Part shown: positions 9,389 through 20,952 of the stretch, one piece after another
How positions within the stretch are numbered: the stretch's first letter is position 1
How the letters are laid out: every line of letters starts with the position of its first letter
Source of the DNA: Auanema rhodensis
Taxonomy: Eukaryota > Nematoda > Chromadorea > Rhabditida > Rhabditidae
Length of the DNA: 64,000 nucleotides
Assembly (NCBI GenBank): GCA_964057225.1
Contig: OZ059894.1
Coordinates: 11,108,131-11,172,130 of the forward strand
Direction of reading: 5' to 3'
Made by a program: the position numbers and the translations under genes
The notes under the pieces: generated by a model
What the model saw: the letters and a program-made list of their open reading frames with translations, nothing else
Database searches by the model: none
Told to the model about the DNA's origin: nothing

Positions 9389-10740
9389 AATGTCATATTC
9401 TTCATTATCAGTTATATCACTCTAAATCTTGTTGTTAATAGATACGACCACAAAGAAAACAACAGGAACAGTAACAATAACAAAAAAAATTTTTTTTTCA
9501 CCTATGTGTCTAAAGGTTAGCCATGTATCCGTTTATATATATATATATATATATATATCAACAGTAAAAAGTCCAATCAAGAGAGAAATTTTTTCAACAC
9601 ATAGTTGTTTTTTTTTTAAATATCATTGTTTTTCCTCATAACTCGGTTTAAACTCGTTCTAACCCGTTGAAATACGTCTAGAAAGTCTTTATAACATGCA
9701 TATGTATGATAGAACTTCATATTTATTGTAATAGAAAATTTTATTTTCAGACGTCTTGGTTAACAATGATATGTTTTACCCCCTTATAATTTTTATCATA
9801 ATGTTCCTTATACGGAACGCTCAATGAAACTTGCTTCCAGAAAAATTTCTTTCTATTTTTTCTTCATATGTACGTAGATACTATAGAGAACTATGATAGA
9901 AAACTTTAACATTCACGAAATCATCATTTCTCATTACGCTACGGAGGTTTAAAAAGCTGTGTTTTACCTTATAATAGACCGGAAAACCCTTGTGTTAAAA
10001 CTGGACCGTTTTTACACATATAAAAATGTCCCGTATTCGGGACCCTAATGTAACTTTTGATTCCCTATATTTTTTTTCATGAAATTTACAATCTACTGTA
10101 GAAAGAAGAATTATTTTTATAAAAACTGTAAATTTTTGAAAAATGAAAACAAAACGAAAACAAAAACAACTTTTTTTCGAACATTTTCTCACACAAGGGT
10201 CCCCCCTTACCTACTTTTTTTCTCATTACTCGTTTCAACCTCATCCGATCACTCTGCAAACATGTTTAATCGTTCTAACTTGTTGAAATACGTCTTAAAA
10301 GTCTAAACAACATGCATATGCATAATAGAAACCACCCGAATAGGCCCCCACGCACTAAACGAGATATATACATTACCAGTATAGTAATAGAACACATATT
10401 GAAGATTAATTCGATAAGAACAATTTATTGACGTAGAGAATGTTTGTTCCGAAAAACTACAATATTAAACTATAAAAGTAACAAAAGCGTAGAGGCAGCA
10501 AAGACATGAATAAACATAAATGTAAATACAGAATTACCAGGTAGTACATAAGTATGACAAAAAATTATAAGAAAGCCATGAAAATAGAAGGTTTGTGAAC
10601 AAATGAGAGGTACATCTTTGATCGTATAGTCATTTCTAAACCGTTCGTATGCTGCAGCATCGTCATAAGCGTCACTCAAGTTGAATTTCCATGTGTACTA
10701 CACGATTTTCATTCTTATTGTTACATTCTTTCCCTGAGGG
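9389..10740. repeat. Array spacer between 5S pair and U2 3' end
   Basis: As 684-2049, with the shortest TA tract (9534-9558). No gene seen. Confidence 0.85.
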
Positions 10741-10926
10741 AATGGGCCGTTCCCGCCAGCAGTGCAAGAGCGGGTCGACCCGTGAGGTGGAACTAGCAAG
10801 CCAGCATCTACCTCAAGTCTCAAAAATCGGTTAACCTTATTGTGAACCAATGGAACACATATCGAAGGTTAATTCGATAAGAACGATTACTACACTTTGA
10901 TCTTAGCCAAAAGGCCGAGAAGCGAT
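10741..10926 (-). ncRNA. U2: U2 snRNA gene, uninterrupted, loop III variant
   Basis: Complete U2 like 8282-8467, except for G to A on the plus strand at 10791, which changes AGCTCC to AGTTCC in the stem III region of the RNA. A G-C to G-U change would keep the pair; whether this gene is expressed is unknown. Confidence 0.94.
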
Positions 10927-11369
10927 ACAGCATAGCCATGAGTATCAAAGACATCAAGCAAATGTATCGTACTTGTTACGAGTGCACTCTCTCATTTGAA
11001 TATAAAAGTGTGGTTTGACAATCTTGACTGTACAGGTCATAAATGGCTCATATAAACTGTGGATTTACTCAACTTTTGGACTTATTTTTTTCTTATTCGA
11101 AGCGCTGCACTTTTTTCTATTCTTTTTATTCAAATACTTGTATATAGTTTTATATGTACGGTTGCAAAGTTTCCGAATATTTTATATATTTTTATACAAT
11201 AATTAGGAGAAGGTTAATACAATGAAATCTCCCAACTTTACAGTGTTTGTATTGCTTACAGTATCTAGAACAACCACTCTTGTAATATTAGAGCACATAT
11301 CAATCAACAACTTTTTCTAGTTATCAAAGCTTTTTTATTTCTTCAAGATATTTCAAATAAAATATAAAA
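10927..11369. repeat. Spacer upstream of U2
   Basis: Same 443-bp segment as 8468-8910. No gene seen. Confidence 0.8.
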
Positions 11370-11487
11370 GCTTACGACACCCGGGATTCCCAAGCCGTCT
11401 CCGATCCAAGTACTAACCGGGCCCAACGTTGCTTGACTTGCCAGATCGGACGGGATGGCGTACTTTCAACGTGGTATGGTCGTAAGC
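11370..11487 (-). rRNA. 5S rRNA: 5S rRNA gene, type a
   Basis: Same 118-nt sequence as the copy at 206-323. Confidence 0.96.
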
Positions 11488-11729
11488 AATGTTATATTCT
11501 TCATTATCAGTTATATCACTCTAAATCTTGTTGTTAATAGTTAGGACCACAAAGAAAACAACAGGAACAGTAACAAATGAAATGCCCAAACTTTACAGTG
11601 TTCGAGTTATTTACAGTATCTAAGACTACCTCTGTCGTGTTATTAGAGCAAACATTCGATTAACAACAACTTTTTTTTAGTTATCAAAGCTTTTTTATTT
11701 CTTCAAAAAATTTCAAATAAAATATAAAA

Positions 11730-11847
11730 GCTTACGACACCCGGGATTCCCAAGCCGTCTCCGATCCAAGTACTAACCGGGCCCAACGTTGCTTGACTTG
11801 CCAGATCGGACGGGATGGCGTACTTTCAACGTGGTATGGTCGTAAGC
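11730..11847 (-). rRNA. 5S rRNA: 5S rRNA gene, type b
   Basis: Same 118-nt sequence. Confidence 0.96.
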
Positions 11848-11989
11848 AATGTCATATTCTTCATTATCAGTTATATCACTCTAAATCTTGTTGTTAATAG
11901 ATACGACCACAAAGAAAACAACAGGAACAGTAACAATAACAAAAAAAATTTTTTTTTCACCTATGTGTCTAAAGGTTAGCCATGTATCC

Positions 11990-12031
<42 letters not shown>

Positions 12032-13211
12032 ACAGTAAAAAGTCCAATCAAGAGAGAAATTTTTTCAACACATAGTTGTTTTTTTTTTAAATATCATTGT
12101 TTTTCCTCATAACTCGGTTTAAACTCGTTCTAACCCGTTGAAATACGTCTAGAAAGTCTTTATAACATGCATATGTATGATAGAACTTCATATTTATTGT
12201 AATAGAAAATTTTATTTTCAGACGTCTTGGTTAACAATGATATGTTTTACCCCCTTATAATTTTTATCATAATGTTCCTTATACGGAACGCTCAATGAAA
12301 CTTGCTTCCAGAAAAATTTCTTTCTATTTTTTCTTCATATGTACGTAGATACTATAGAGAACTATGATAGAAAACTTTAACATTCACGAAATCATCATTT
12401 CTCATTACGCTACGGAGGTTTAAAAAGCTGTGTTTTACCTTATAATAGACCGGAAAACCCTTGTGTTAAAACTGGACCGTTTTTACACATATAAAAATGT
12501 CCCGTATTCGGGACCCTAATGTAACTTTTGATTCCCTATATTTTTTTTCATGAAATTTACAATCTACTGTAGAAAGAAGAATTATTTTTATAAAAACTGT
12601 AAATTTTTGAAAAATGAAAACAAAACGAAAACAAAAACAACTTTTTTTTGAACATTTTCTCACACAAGGGTCCCCCCTTACCTACTTTTTTTCTCATTAC
12701 TCGTTTCAACCTCATCCGATCACTCTGCAAACATGTTTAATCGTTCTAACTTGTTGAAATACGTCTTAAAAGTCTAAACAACATGCATATGCATAATAGA
12801 AACCACCCGAATAGGCCCCCACGCACTAAACGAGATATATACATTACCAGTATAGTAATAGAACACATATTGAAGATTAATTCGATAAGAACAATTTATT
12901 GACGTAGAGAATGTTTGTTCCGAAAAACTACAATATTAAACTATAAAAGTAACAAAAGCGTAGAGGCAGCAAAGACATGAATAAACATAAATGTAAATAC
13001 AGAATTACCAGGTAGTACATAAGTATGACAAAAAATTATAAGAAAGCCATGAAAATAGAAGGTTTGTGAACAAATGAGAGGTACATCTTTGATCGTATAG
13101 TCATTTCTAAACCGTTCGTATGCTGCAGCATCGTCATAAGCGTCACTCAAGTTGAATTTCCATGTGTACTACACGATTTTCATTCTTATTGTTACATTCT
13201 TTCCCTGAGGG
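11848..13211. repeat. Array spacer between 5S pair and U2 3' end
   Basis: As 684-2049; TA tract 11993-12029. No gene seen. Confidence 0.85.
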
Positions 13212-13360
13212 AATGGGCCGTTCCCGCCAGCAGTGCAACAGCGGGTCGACCCGTGAGGTGGAGCTAGCAAGCCAGCATCTACCTCAAGTCTCAAAAATCG
13301 GTTAACCTTATTGTGAACCAATGGAACACATATCGAAGGTTAATTCGATAAGAACGATTA
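13212..13360 (-). pseudogene. U2: U2 snRNA gene, 3' part, split by two Utopia copies
   Basis: 3' half with Sm site and stem-loops III-IV. It carries a private G to C change at 13239 in loop IV. Its 5' half is 7.5 kb away at 20857-20952. The last 59 bases are a target duplication. Confidence 0.9.
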
Positions 13361-16300
13361 ATGGTTTATTGAATAACTAATGTTATGATACAATAAATAA
13401 CCAATAAAAAAGAGCCCAGAATCGGGGAGACGGTATTACCAGTACAACTTAAAACAGCAAGTAATTAAAAAGTACATAATAAGACACATTGCCAACAGAG
13501 GCTAAAACGACTCAAGAGTCGGGGGAGTGGGTTAAAAAAAAATGAACAAAAAAAATGAATATTAAAGCAGAACAATGAGAAATCAAGTGCCGCTATGATC
13601 AAACAATTTGAGTGCCTACGGCAATGATGTTAAAAATAAACAACAAAATACATGTACCAATGAAGGTCAGAAAGAAAGAAACAAAAGACAAAATAAGTAA
13701 TACAAAAAGTAAATACATTACAATCAAATCACAAACAAGTCAATTGATAATTTCTTCTTCATATTGCCTTACACCAGAAACATGTTCCACGTAGATATTC
13801 CTGGCCCACTTGATGGTATCGGCGACGACGAGCTTCTCCATTAGCCGGTTGTAGTGGCTGCTGATCTTGAGTGATCGGAGGGCTTGTCCGTTGAGCGGGT
13901 CCATAGTTCCAAGCATTCCTACGACATACGCTTCTACACTAGTCTTATAACCAAGACATTGGTATTGGCTGGCTATGTCAGCATATTTCCTCTCCTTTAT
14001 CATACGCGCGGCTATCATGGCTTGACGGCGGTTTTCATAGCTCACTGTAACATCAACGATACTACAGTGTTTTGCGTCATGATCGACCACTACTATGTCA
14101 GGTCGGAGTGTACTATTAATGCCAGGAAGAGGCTGGTTAGTGTAAACTTCTCCGTTTTTAGGCTCTGGCAGGGCTTTGATAAGACGGTCCACGATGTTGT
14201 TGTGGCGGAGTTGGATTGCTCTCGTGTGAGAGTGGCAGTGTCCAAGAACATGTGCAGCAGTTTCGTTGGAGTAACTACACCTGCGGCACTGTTTGTTTCC
14301 TTCTCCGTGTCTTCTACAGCCATTGAGCTGGAGAGTATTGAGTCGAGCCTTGTGGATGAATCGCCAATCAGCAAACCGTATGAAATCTCCCTTCGCCATA
14401 AAGTGATTGGACGCTTTGTTGAGCATTGTGACATCAAAGACTTTCCCTTGATCCGGTTTTTGAAGAAGGATCCGAAGGTCTTTCAGCCATAATGCACGTC
14501 GCAGGCTTCTGTGGCATAGTGAAGGTGTTAACAGTTGGTTGTTTAGATTGAGTTCTAAACCACTTTCGAGGCATGTCCAGTTAGCGTTGATGAGTTTCTT
14601 GAGTTGACGCATCGCTACTCTTACTCTAGTCCAGATGGAGGAAACATCAGATGTTTCGGTGTCGAAAATGCCATCAACGGAACCGTTGTAATATGCAGCT
14701 GTCTCATCGTTACTGGCTTGACGTTTAATCCTTTTTGATGCTACTTTTTTTGAGTCTTGATGCGCAATATCAGCTACTACAAGATCAGATGACTTCAAAA
14801 GTTGGTAGGCATGAGTGACTTCACAGACGTCTGACAGGTGTTGGAGTCGAGAGAGACCAAGTCCGCCGTAGTTAGTTGGCAGGTAGATTGGTTCAGCACT
14901 GGCGTTTGGAGGATAGTGCATCCATCTACGGGCACAGCGTTTGAGTTCTTTGTCAAAGGCGACTAGTTTACTCTTTGGGACGTGGCCATTCGTCATATGA
15001 AAATTAAGGCAGGGCATCAGGAAGGTGCGTACTGCGTCAGCTTTCTGCCATTCAGCAAGTAAGGATTTGTCAATTTTTTCCAAGTGTTGACTCATAATAT
15101 TCACTGTTGGAACCGCAGACTTATGTAAATGCATTCCAGTAGGGATTCCCAGGTGGGAGTAGCTGTCAAATTTGCTAAGAGCGGGTAGAGAGGAGCTCTG
15201 TAGCATGTATGAGGCTGTTGATATTTTCCCTTTGTCGATCGTCAAGGTGGCGCATTTCGCTGGTTTGAAGGTCAAGCCTGTGAAATTAGCCGCATTTGAT
15301 GCTGCGTCCAACATTTTCTGTAGATCTTCTGATGATGAGGAGACCAGGGCAAGGTCATCGGCGTACGCTAGCACAGCGATGTTGTGGTTGTGTAGCTTAT
15401 AGCCTGTAGAGGTTTCCAAGATGGTTTTAATTAGAGGTTCAATGGCAAGGTTGAACAGGATCGGAGATAGTGGGGATCCTTGTAACACACCTGCGTGAAC
15501 TGGAATGGTCGAAGTGAGTCCGGAGCCTGTCTGGATTCTTGTAGAGGCATCTGTGTATAGAGCTCGTACTCGGGATATTGAGGCTTCAGCCATTCCTGAC
15601 CATCTTAGAACGTCTAGCAGAGTTTCGTGTGGCAGCGATCCAAAAGCGTTTGCGAGATCAAGCCAAGCAATTGCAATTTTCTCACGTTTACGTTTAGCGT
15701 CCGCAATGGTACTTTGCAACATAAAGTTGTGTTCCATGCATCCAGCTTTGGCCACAAAGCCCTTTTGGGAGGGAGAAAGTCTTTTTTCTGCTCTTGCCCA
15801 TGTTAGCAGTCGATGCGTAAGACAAGCTGAGTACGTCTTACCAATTGTGCACGAAAGTGCTATTGGTCGCCAGTTGTTAATGTCAGCTTTATCACCTTTC
15901 TTATGGATGAGGACGGTGGTCGACTCTTTCCAGGAAAAAGGGATGTGTCCTAGCTTGTGTACGGTGTTAAATATCGCTGCTAATATGTGACCTCCTTGGT
16001 CAAATTTCTTCCAGTGCGAGTATCGAAGTCCATCAGCTCCTGGAGCCGTATCGCTGCAACGTCGTATGCGTTCCCAGACTTCCAAAGGGGTGAAAACACC
16101 TTCTAGTGGGTCGGTACTAGCTGGCAAATCCGGTCTGGTGACTGTGATGGGGAGGGCTGGGCCTTGACTGCTGTGAACAGAAAGGAAGTGTTTTTCAACC
16201 TCTGCAGATGGTATGGTGCAGGTTTCACTTTGTTCTCCGAGCAGTTGTCGAAAGGCTTTCTTCTTGTTGGCCCTCCAAAGCTTCTGGAGCTTCATCGCCT

Positions 16301-17070
16301 GGGTTTTTTGGTCTTCCTCAGGTTGTGTGTGTGGTCGGCGCCTTTGTCGGAAGTTGGGAACTTTGATCATAATGTCAAGAGACTTTCTGATTGTGTCTAC
16401 CAACTCTTCCAGGACCTGCTCGAGCTCACTTTTGCACACTACCTTTTTAATTCTATCCACCCAAATATTTTCAGAGTTTCTATTCGGATCAGGGTCGGCA
16501 AAAGATGGTTCTGTACTCGGAACCCTGATCTCGTTGAATATTTCACTCTCTCGCGGAAGGGGGGAAACTTCGGCCTCTGGGGACAAGTCCAGAATTGGGG
16601 CCTCAAACAAGCGTACCGTTGATGGAGATCCTTGTTCCTGTCCACTGGATGATGTTTCCTCCATTGTACGCTCCTCCACGGGCGGGGTGGTCGTCCTTGT
16701 GCCTGGTGGGCGGGTGTTCCTGATCCTCCGCAATATAGGGCGGGAACTGGGCTCTCTCGGAGATAGAGGTGAGATCACCACAGTTTCCTCTATGATGCGG
16801 AGACATCCTTCAGCTTTTTTCTGATGGCTTTTAACGGCCTTCAGATTGCTGGTGAGGCCACAGGCACGGCACTCAAATTCTACTCTGACCTCATGTTCTC
16901 TCCGAAGATGGCGGACGAGACCATTGTGGTCTGAGTAGGATCGCGGAATAGGAGCGCAGATTGAACACGAAAAAGGGCTCTGAAGAGGCACCTTTAGCTT
17001 GTAAAGCCCTTGCTCCATCTCTAGCAGATCTAAAGACTTACGTAGTACAGTTGCAATATCGATTTAGCCA
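13361..17070 (-). mobile_element. Utopia-type non-LTR retrotransposon, copy 2, full length
   Basis: Full-length element between a target copy at its 3' side (ending 13360) and another at its 5' side (17071-17129). It belongs to the subfamily with a short, less A-rich 3' UTR (ends MPTAMMLK-type codons near 13612) shared with copies 4 and 6. The next element starts immediately after one target copy, so copies 2 and 3 form a head-to-tail pair in one U2 gene. Confidence 0.9.
13740..17018 (-). CDS. Utopia ORF protein, copy 2 (intact, 1092 aa)
   Basis: Same architecture as the ORF at 2602-5880, uninterrupted over the full length. It differs from copy 1 by scattered substitutions, for example EVRVEF for EVGVEF after the first finger, NIWV for NTWV, ETSTG for ESSTG before YADD, and HCHSH for HCHFH in the CCHC region. 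Catalytic motifs (YADD, WRPIAL, RPD...DVTV) are unchanged, so it is likely competent. Confidence 0.92.
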   Translation of the reverse strand: MEQGLYKLKVPLQSPFSCSICAPIPRSYSDHNGLVRHLRREHEVRVEFECRACGLTSNLKAVKSHQKKAEGCLRIIEETVVISPLSPREPSSRPILRRIRNTRPPGTRTTTPPVEERTMEETSSSGQEQGSPSTVRLFEAPILDLSPEAEVSPLPRESEIFNEIRVPSTEPSFADPDPNRNSENIWVDRIKKVVCKSELEQVLEELVDTIRKSLDIMIKVPNFRQRRRPHTQPEEDQKTQAMKLQKLWRANKKKAFRQLLGEQSETCTIPSAEVEKHFLSVHSSQGPALPITVTRPDLPASTDPLEGVFTPLEVWERIRRCSDTAPGADGLRYSHWKKFDQGGHILAAIFNTVHKLGHIPFSWKESTTVLIHKKGDKADINNWRPIALSCTIGKTYSACLTHRLLTWARAEKRLSPSQKGFVAKAGCMEHNFMLQSTIADAKRKREKIAIAWLDLANAFGSLPHETLLDVLRWSGMAEASISRVRALYTDASTRIQTGSGLTSTIPVHAGVLQGSPLSPILFNLAIEPLIKTILETSTGYKLHNHNIAVLAYADDLALVSSSSEDLQKMLDAASNAANFTGLTFKPAKCATLTIDKGKISTASYMLQSSSLPALSKFDSYSHLGIPTGMHLHKSAVPTVNIMSQHLEKIDKSLLAEWQKADAVRTFLMPCLNFHMTNGHVPKSKLVAFDKELKRCARRWMHYPPNASAEPIYLPTNYGGLGLSRLQHLSDVCEVTHAYQLLKSSDLVVADIAHQDSKKVASKRIKRQASNDETAAYYNGSVDGIFDTETSDVSSIWTRVRVAMRQLKKLINANWTCLESGLELNLNNQLLTPSLCHRSLRRALWLKDLRILLQKPDQGKVFDVTMLNKASNHFMAKGDFIRFADWRFIHKARLNTLQLNGCRRHGEGNKQCRRCSYSNETAAHVLGHCHSHTRAIQLRHNNIVDRLIKALPEPKNGEVYTNQPLPGINSTLRPDIVVVDHDAKHCSIVDVTVSYENRRQAMIAARMIKERKYADIASQYQCLGYKTSVEAYVVGMLGTMDPLNGQALRSLKISSHYNRLMEKLVVADTIKWARNIYVEHVSGVRQYEEEIIN

Positions 17071-17129
17071 TTAACCTTATTGTGAACCAATGGAACACAT
17101 ATCGAAGGTTAATTCGATAAGAACGATTA
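17071..17129 (-). other. Single U2 target copy between tandem Utopia elements
   Basis: 59 bp of U2 sequence (from the TTAACC end to the CGATTA end on the plus strand), identical to the target duplication at the other Utopia insertions. It serves as the 5' duplication of copy 2 and the 3' duplication of copy 3. Confidence 0.9.
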
Positions 17130-20100
17130 ATGGTTTATTGAATAACTAATGTTATGAAACAATAAATAACCAATAAAAAAGAGCCCAGAATCGGGGAGAC
17201 GGTATTACCAGTACAACTTAAAACAGCAAGTGATTAAAAAGTACAAAATAAAACACATTACCAACAGAGGCTAAAACGACTCAAGAGTCGGGGGAGTGGG
17301 TTAAAAAAAGTAATGAATAACAAAAAAAATGAATAATAAAGCAGAACAGTGAAAAGTAAATATCAAGTGCCGCTATGATCAAACAATTTGAGTGCCTACG
17401 GCAATGGTGTTAAAAATAAACAACAAAATACATGTACCAATGAAGGTCAGAAAGAGAGAAAGAAAAAAGACAAAAATAAGTAATACAAAAAGTAAAAAAT
17501 ATATTACAATCAAATCACAAACAAGTCAATGGATAATTTCTTCTTCATACTGCCTTACACCAGAAACATGTTCCACGTAGATATTCCTGGCCCACTTGAT
17601 GGTATCGGCGACGACGAGCTTCTCCATTAGCCGGTTGTAGTGGCTGCTGATCTTGAGTGATCGGAGGGCTTGTACGTTGAGCGGGTCCATAGTTCCAAGC
17701 ATTCCTACGACATACGCTTCTACACTAGTCTTATAACCAAGACATTGGTATTGGCTGGCTATGTCAGCATATTTCCTCTCCTTTATCATACGCGCGGCTA
17801 TCATGGCTTGTCGGCGGTTTTCATAGCTCACTGTAACATCAACGATACTACAGTGTTTTGCGTCATGATCGACCACTACTATGTCAGGTCGGAGTGTACT
17901 ATTAATGCCAGGAAGAGGCTGGTTAGTGTAAACTTCTCCGTTTTTAGGCTCTGGCAGGGCTTTGATAAGACGGTCCACGATGTTGTTGTGGCGGAGTTGG
18001 ATTGCTCTCGTGTGAAAGTGGCAGTGTCCAAGAACATGTGCAGCAGTTTCGTTGGGGTAACTACACCTGCGGCACTGTTTGTTTCCTTCTCCGTGTCTTC
18101 TACAGCCATTGAGCTGGAGAGTATTAAGTCGAGCCTTGTGGATGAATCGCCAATCAGCAAACCGTATGAAATCTCCCTTCGCCATAAAGTGATTGGACGC
18201 TTTGTTGAGCATTGTGACATCAAAGACTTTCCCTTGATCCGGTTTTTGAAGAAGGATCCGAAGGTCTTTCAGCCATAATGCACGTCGCAGGCTTCTGTGG
18301 CATAGTGAAGGTGTTAACAGTTGGTTGTTTAGATTGAGTTCTAAACCACTTTCGAGGCATGTCCAGTTAGCGTTGATGAGTTTCTTGAGTTGACGCATCG
18401 CTACTCTTACTCTAGTCCAGATGGAGGAAACATCAGATGTTTCGGTGTCGAAAATGCCATCAACGGAACCGTTGTAATATGCAGCTGTCTCATCGTTACT
18501 GGCTTGACGTTTAATCCTTTTTGATGCTACTTTTATTGAGTCTTGATGCGCAATATCAGCTACTACAAGATCAGATGACTTCAAAAGTTGGTAGGCATGA
18601 GTGACTTCACAGACGTCTGACAGGTGTTGGAGTCGAGAGAGACCAAGTCCGCCGTAGTTGGTTGGCAGGTAGATTGGTTCAGCACTGGCGTTTGGAGGAT
18701 AGTGCATCCATCTACGGGCACAGCGTTTGAGTTCTTTGTCAAAGGCGACTAGTTTACTCTTTGGGACGTGGCCATTCGTCATATGAAAATTAAGGCAGGG
18801 CATCAGGAAGGTGCGTACTGCGTCAGCTTTCTGCCATTCAGCCAGTAAGGATTTGTCAATTTTTTCCAAGTGTTGACTCATGATATTCACTGTTGGAACC
18901 GCAGACTTATGTAAATGCATTCCAGTAGGGATTCCCAGGTGGGAGTAGCTGTCAAATTTGCTGAGAGCGGGTAGAAAGCAGCTCTGAAGCATGTATGAGG
19001 CTGTTGATATTTTCCCTTTGTCGATCGTCAAAGTGGCGCATTTCGCTGGTTTGAAGGTCAAGCCTGTGAAATTAGCCGCATTTGATGCTGCGTCCAACAT
19101 TTTCTGTAGATCTTCTGATGATGAGGAGACCAGGGCAAGGTCATCGGCGTACGCTAGCACAGCGATGTTGTGATTGTGTAGCTTATAGCCTGTAGAGGTT
19201 TCCAAGATGGTTTTAATTAGAGGTTCAATGGCAAGGTTGAACAGGATCGGAGATAGTGGGGATCCTTGTAACACACCTGCGTGAACTGGAATGGTCGAAG
19301 TGAGTCCGGAGCCTGTCTGGATTCTTGTAGAGGCATCTGTGTATAGAGCTCGTACTCGGGATATTGAGGCTTCAGCCATTCCTGACCATCTTAGAACGTC
19401 TAGCAGAGTTTCGTGTGGCAGCGATCCAAAAGCGTTTGCGAGATCAAGCCAAGCAATTGCAATTTTCTCACGTTTACGTTTAGCGTCTGCAATGGTACTT
19501 TGCAACAAAAAGTTGTGTTCCATGCATCCAGCTTTGGCCACAAAGCCCTTTTGGGAGGGAGAAAGTCTTTTTTCTGCTCTTGCCCATGTTAGCAGTCGAT
19601 GCGTAAGACAAGCTGAGTACGTCTTACCAATTGTGCACGAAAGTGCTATTGGTCGCCAGTTGTTAATGTCAGCTTTATCACCTTTCTTATGGATGAGGAC
19701 GGTGGTCGACTCTTTCCAGGAAAAAGGGATGTGTCCTAGCTTGTGTACGGTGTTAAATATCGCTGCTAATATGTGACCTCCTTGGTCAAATTTCTTCCAG
19801 TGCGAGTATCGAAGTCCATCAGCTCCTGGAGCCGTATCGCTGCAACGTCGTATGCGTTCCCAGACTTCCAAAGGGGTGAAAACACCTTCTAATGGGTCGG
19901 TACTAGTTGGCAAATCCGGTCTGGTGACTGTGATGGGGAGGGCTGGGCCTTGACTGCTGTGAACAGAAAGGAAGTGTTTTTCAACATCTGCAGATGGTAT
20001 GGTGCAGGTTTCACTTTGTTCTCCGAGCAGTTGTCGAAAGGCTTTCTTCTTGTTGGCCCTCCAAAGCTTCTGGATCTTCATCGCCTGGGTTTTTTGGTCT

Positions 20101-20856
20101 TCCTCAGGTTGTGTGTGTGGTCGGCGCCTTTGTCGGAAGTTGGGAACTTTGATCATAATGTCAAGAGACTTTCTGATTGTGTCTACCAACTCTTCCAGGA
20201 CCTGCTCGAGCTCACTTTTGCACACTACCTTTTTAATTCTATCCACCCAAATATTTTCAGAGTTTCTATTCGGATCAGGGTCGGCAAAAGATGGTTCTGT
20301 ACTCGGAACCCTGATCTCGTTGAATATTTCACTCTCTCGCGGAAGGGGGGAAACTTCGGCCTCTGGGGACAAGTCCAGAATTGGGGCCTCAAACAAGCGT
20401 ACCGTTGATGGAGATCCTTGTTCCTGTCCACTGGATGATGTTTCCTCCATTGTACGCTCCTCCACGGGCGGGGTGGTCGTCCTTGTGCCTGGTGGGCGGG
20501 TGTTCCTGATCCTCCGCAATATAGGGCGGGAACTGGGCTCTCTCGGAGATAGAGGTGAGATCACCACAGTTTCCTCTATGATGCGGAGACATCCTTCAGC
20601 TTTTTTCTGATGGCTTTTAACGGCCTTCAGATTGCTGGTGAGGCCACAGGCACGGCACTCAAATTCTACTCTGACCTCATGTTCTCTCCGAAGATGGCGG
20701 ACGAGACCATTGTGGTCTGAGTAGGATCGCGGAATAGGAGCGCAGATTGAACACGAAAAAGGGCTCTGAAGAGGCACCTTTAGCTTGTAAAGCCCTTGCT
20801 CCATCTCTAGCAGATCTAAAGACTTACGTAGTACAGTTGCAATATCGATTTAGCCA
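17130..20856 (-). mobile_element. Utopia-type non-LTR retrotransposon, copy 3, full length
   Basis: Second member of the tandem pair, bounded by target copies at 17071-17129 and 20857-20915. Its 3' UTR resembles copy 1 more than copy 2 and shares private features with truncated copy 5 (an AAAGAGAGAAAGAAAAAAG run and AAAAAATATATT), so copies 3 and 5 are one sublineage. Confidence 0.9.
17526..20804 (-). CDS. Utopia ORF protein, copy 3 (intact, 1092 aa)
   Basis: Same architecture as the ORF at 2602-5880. N-terminal half is copy-2-like (EVRVEF, NIWV, ETSTG); distinctive residues are MKIQKL, SADVEK, NFLLQS, SCFLPAL, QDSIKV and LNVQAL, the last three shared with truncated copy 5. All catalytic motifs are present. 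Confidence 0.92.
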   Translation of the reverse strand: MEQGLYKLKVPLQSPFSCSICAPIPRSYSDHNGLVRHLRREHEVRVEFECRACGLTSNLKAVKSHQKKAEGCLRIIEETVVISPLSPREPSSRPILRRIRNTRPPGTRTTTPPVEERTMEETSSSGQEQGSPSTVRLFEAPILDLSPEAEVSPLPRESEIFNEIRVPSTEPSFADPDPNRNSENIWVDRIKKVVCKSELEQVLEELVDTIRKSLDIMIKVPNFRQRRRPHTQPEEDQKTQAMKIQKLWRANKKKAFRQLLGEQSETCTIPSADVEKHFLSVHSSQGPALPITVTRPDLPTSTDPLEGVFTPLEVWERIRRCSDTAPGADGLRYSHWKKFDQGGHILAAIFNTVHKLGHIPFSWKESTTVLIHKKGDKADINNWRPIALSCTIGKTYSACLTHRLLTWARAEKRLSPSQKGFVAKAGCMEHNFLLQSTIADAKRKREKIAIAWLDLANAFGSLPHETLLDVLRWSGMAEASISRVRALYTDASTRIQTGSGLTSTIPVHAGVLQGSPLSPILFNLAIEPLIKTILETSTGYKLHNHNIAVLAYADDLALVSSSSEDLQKMLDAASNAANFTGLTFKPAKCATLTIDKGKISTASYMLQSCFLPALSKFDSYSHLGIPTGMHLHKSAVPTVNIMSQHLEKIDKSLLAEWQKADAVRTFLMPCLNFHMTNGHVPKSKLVAFDKELKRCARRWMHYPPNASAEPIYLPTNYGGLGLSRLQHLSDVCEVTHAYQLLKSSDLVVADIAHQDSIKVASKRIKRQASNDETAAYYNGSVDGIFDTETSDVSSIWTRVRVAMRQLKKLINANWTCLESGLELNLNNQLLTPSLCHRSLRRALWLKDLRILLQKPDQGKVFDVTMLNKASNHFMAKGDFIRFADWRFIHKARLNTLQLNGCRRHGEGNKQCRRCSYPNETAAHVLGHCHFHTRAIQLRHNNIVDRLIKALPEPKNGEVYTNQPLPGINSTLRPDIVVVDHDAKHCSIVDVTVSYENRRQAMIAARMIKERKYADIASQYQCLGYKTSVEAYVVGMLGTMDPLNVQALRSLKISSHYNRLMEKLVVADTIKWARNIYVEHVSGVRQYEEEIIH

Positions 20857-20952
20857 TTAACCTTATTGTGAACCAATGGAACACATATCGAAGGTTAATT
20901 CGATAAGAACGATTACTACACTTTGATCTTAGCCAAAAGGCCGAGAAGCGAT
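20857..20952 (-). pseudogene. U2: U2 snRNA gene, 5' part, split by two Utopia copies
   Basis: Stem I and branch-recognition region with normal 5' flank, followed by the target duplication (20857-20915). Partner of the 3' part at 13212-13360. Confidence 0.9.

Noticed and set aside
9429..9641. Plus-strand ORF with a YIYIYI stretch
   Set aside because: It reads through the (TA)n microsatellite, and its length changes with the tract.
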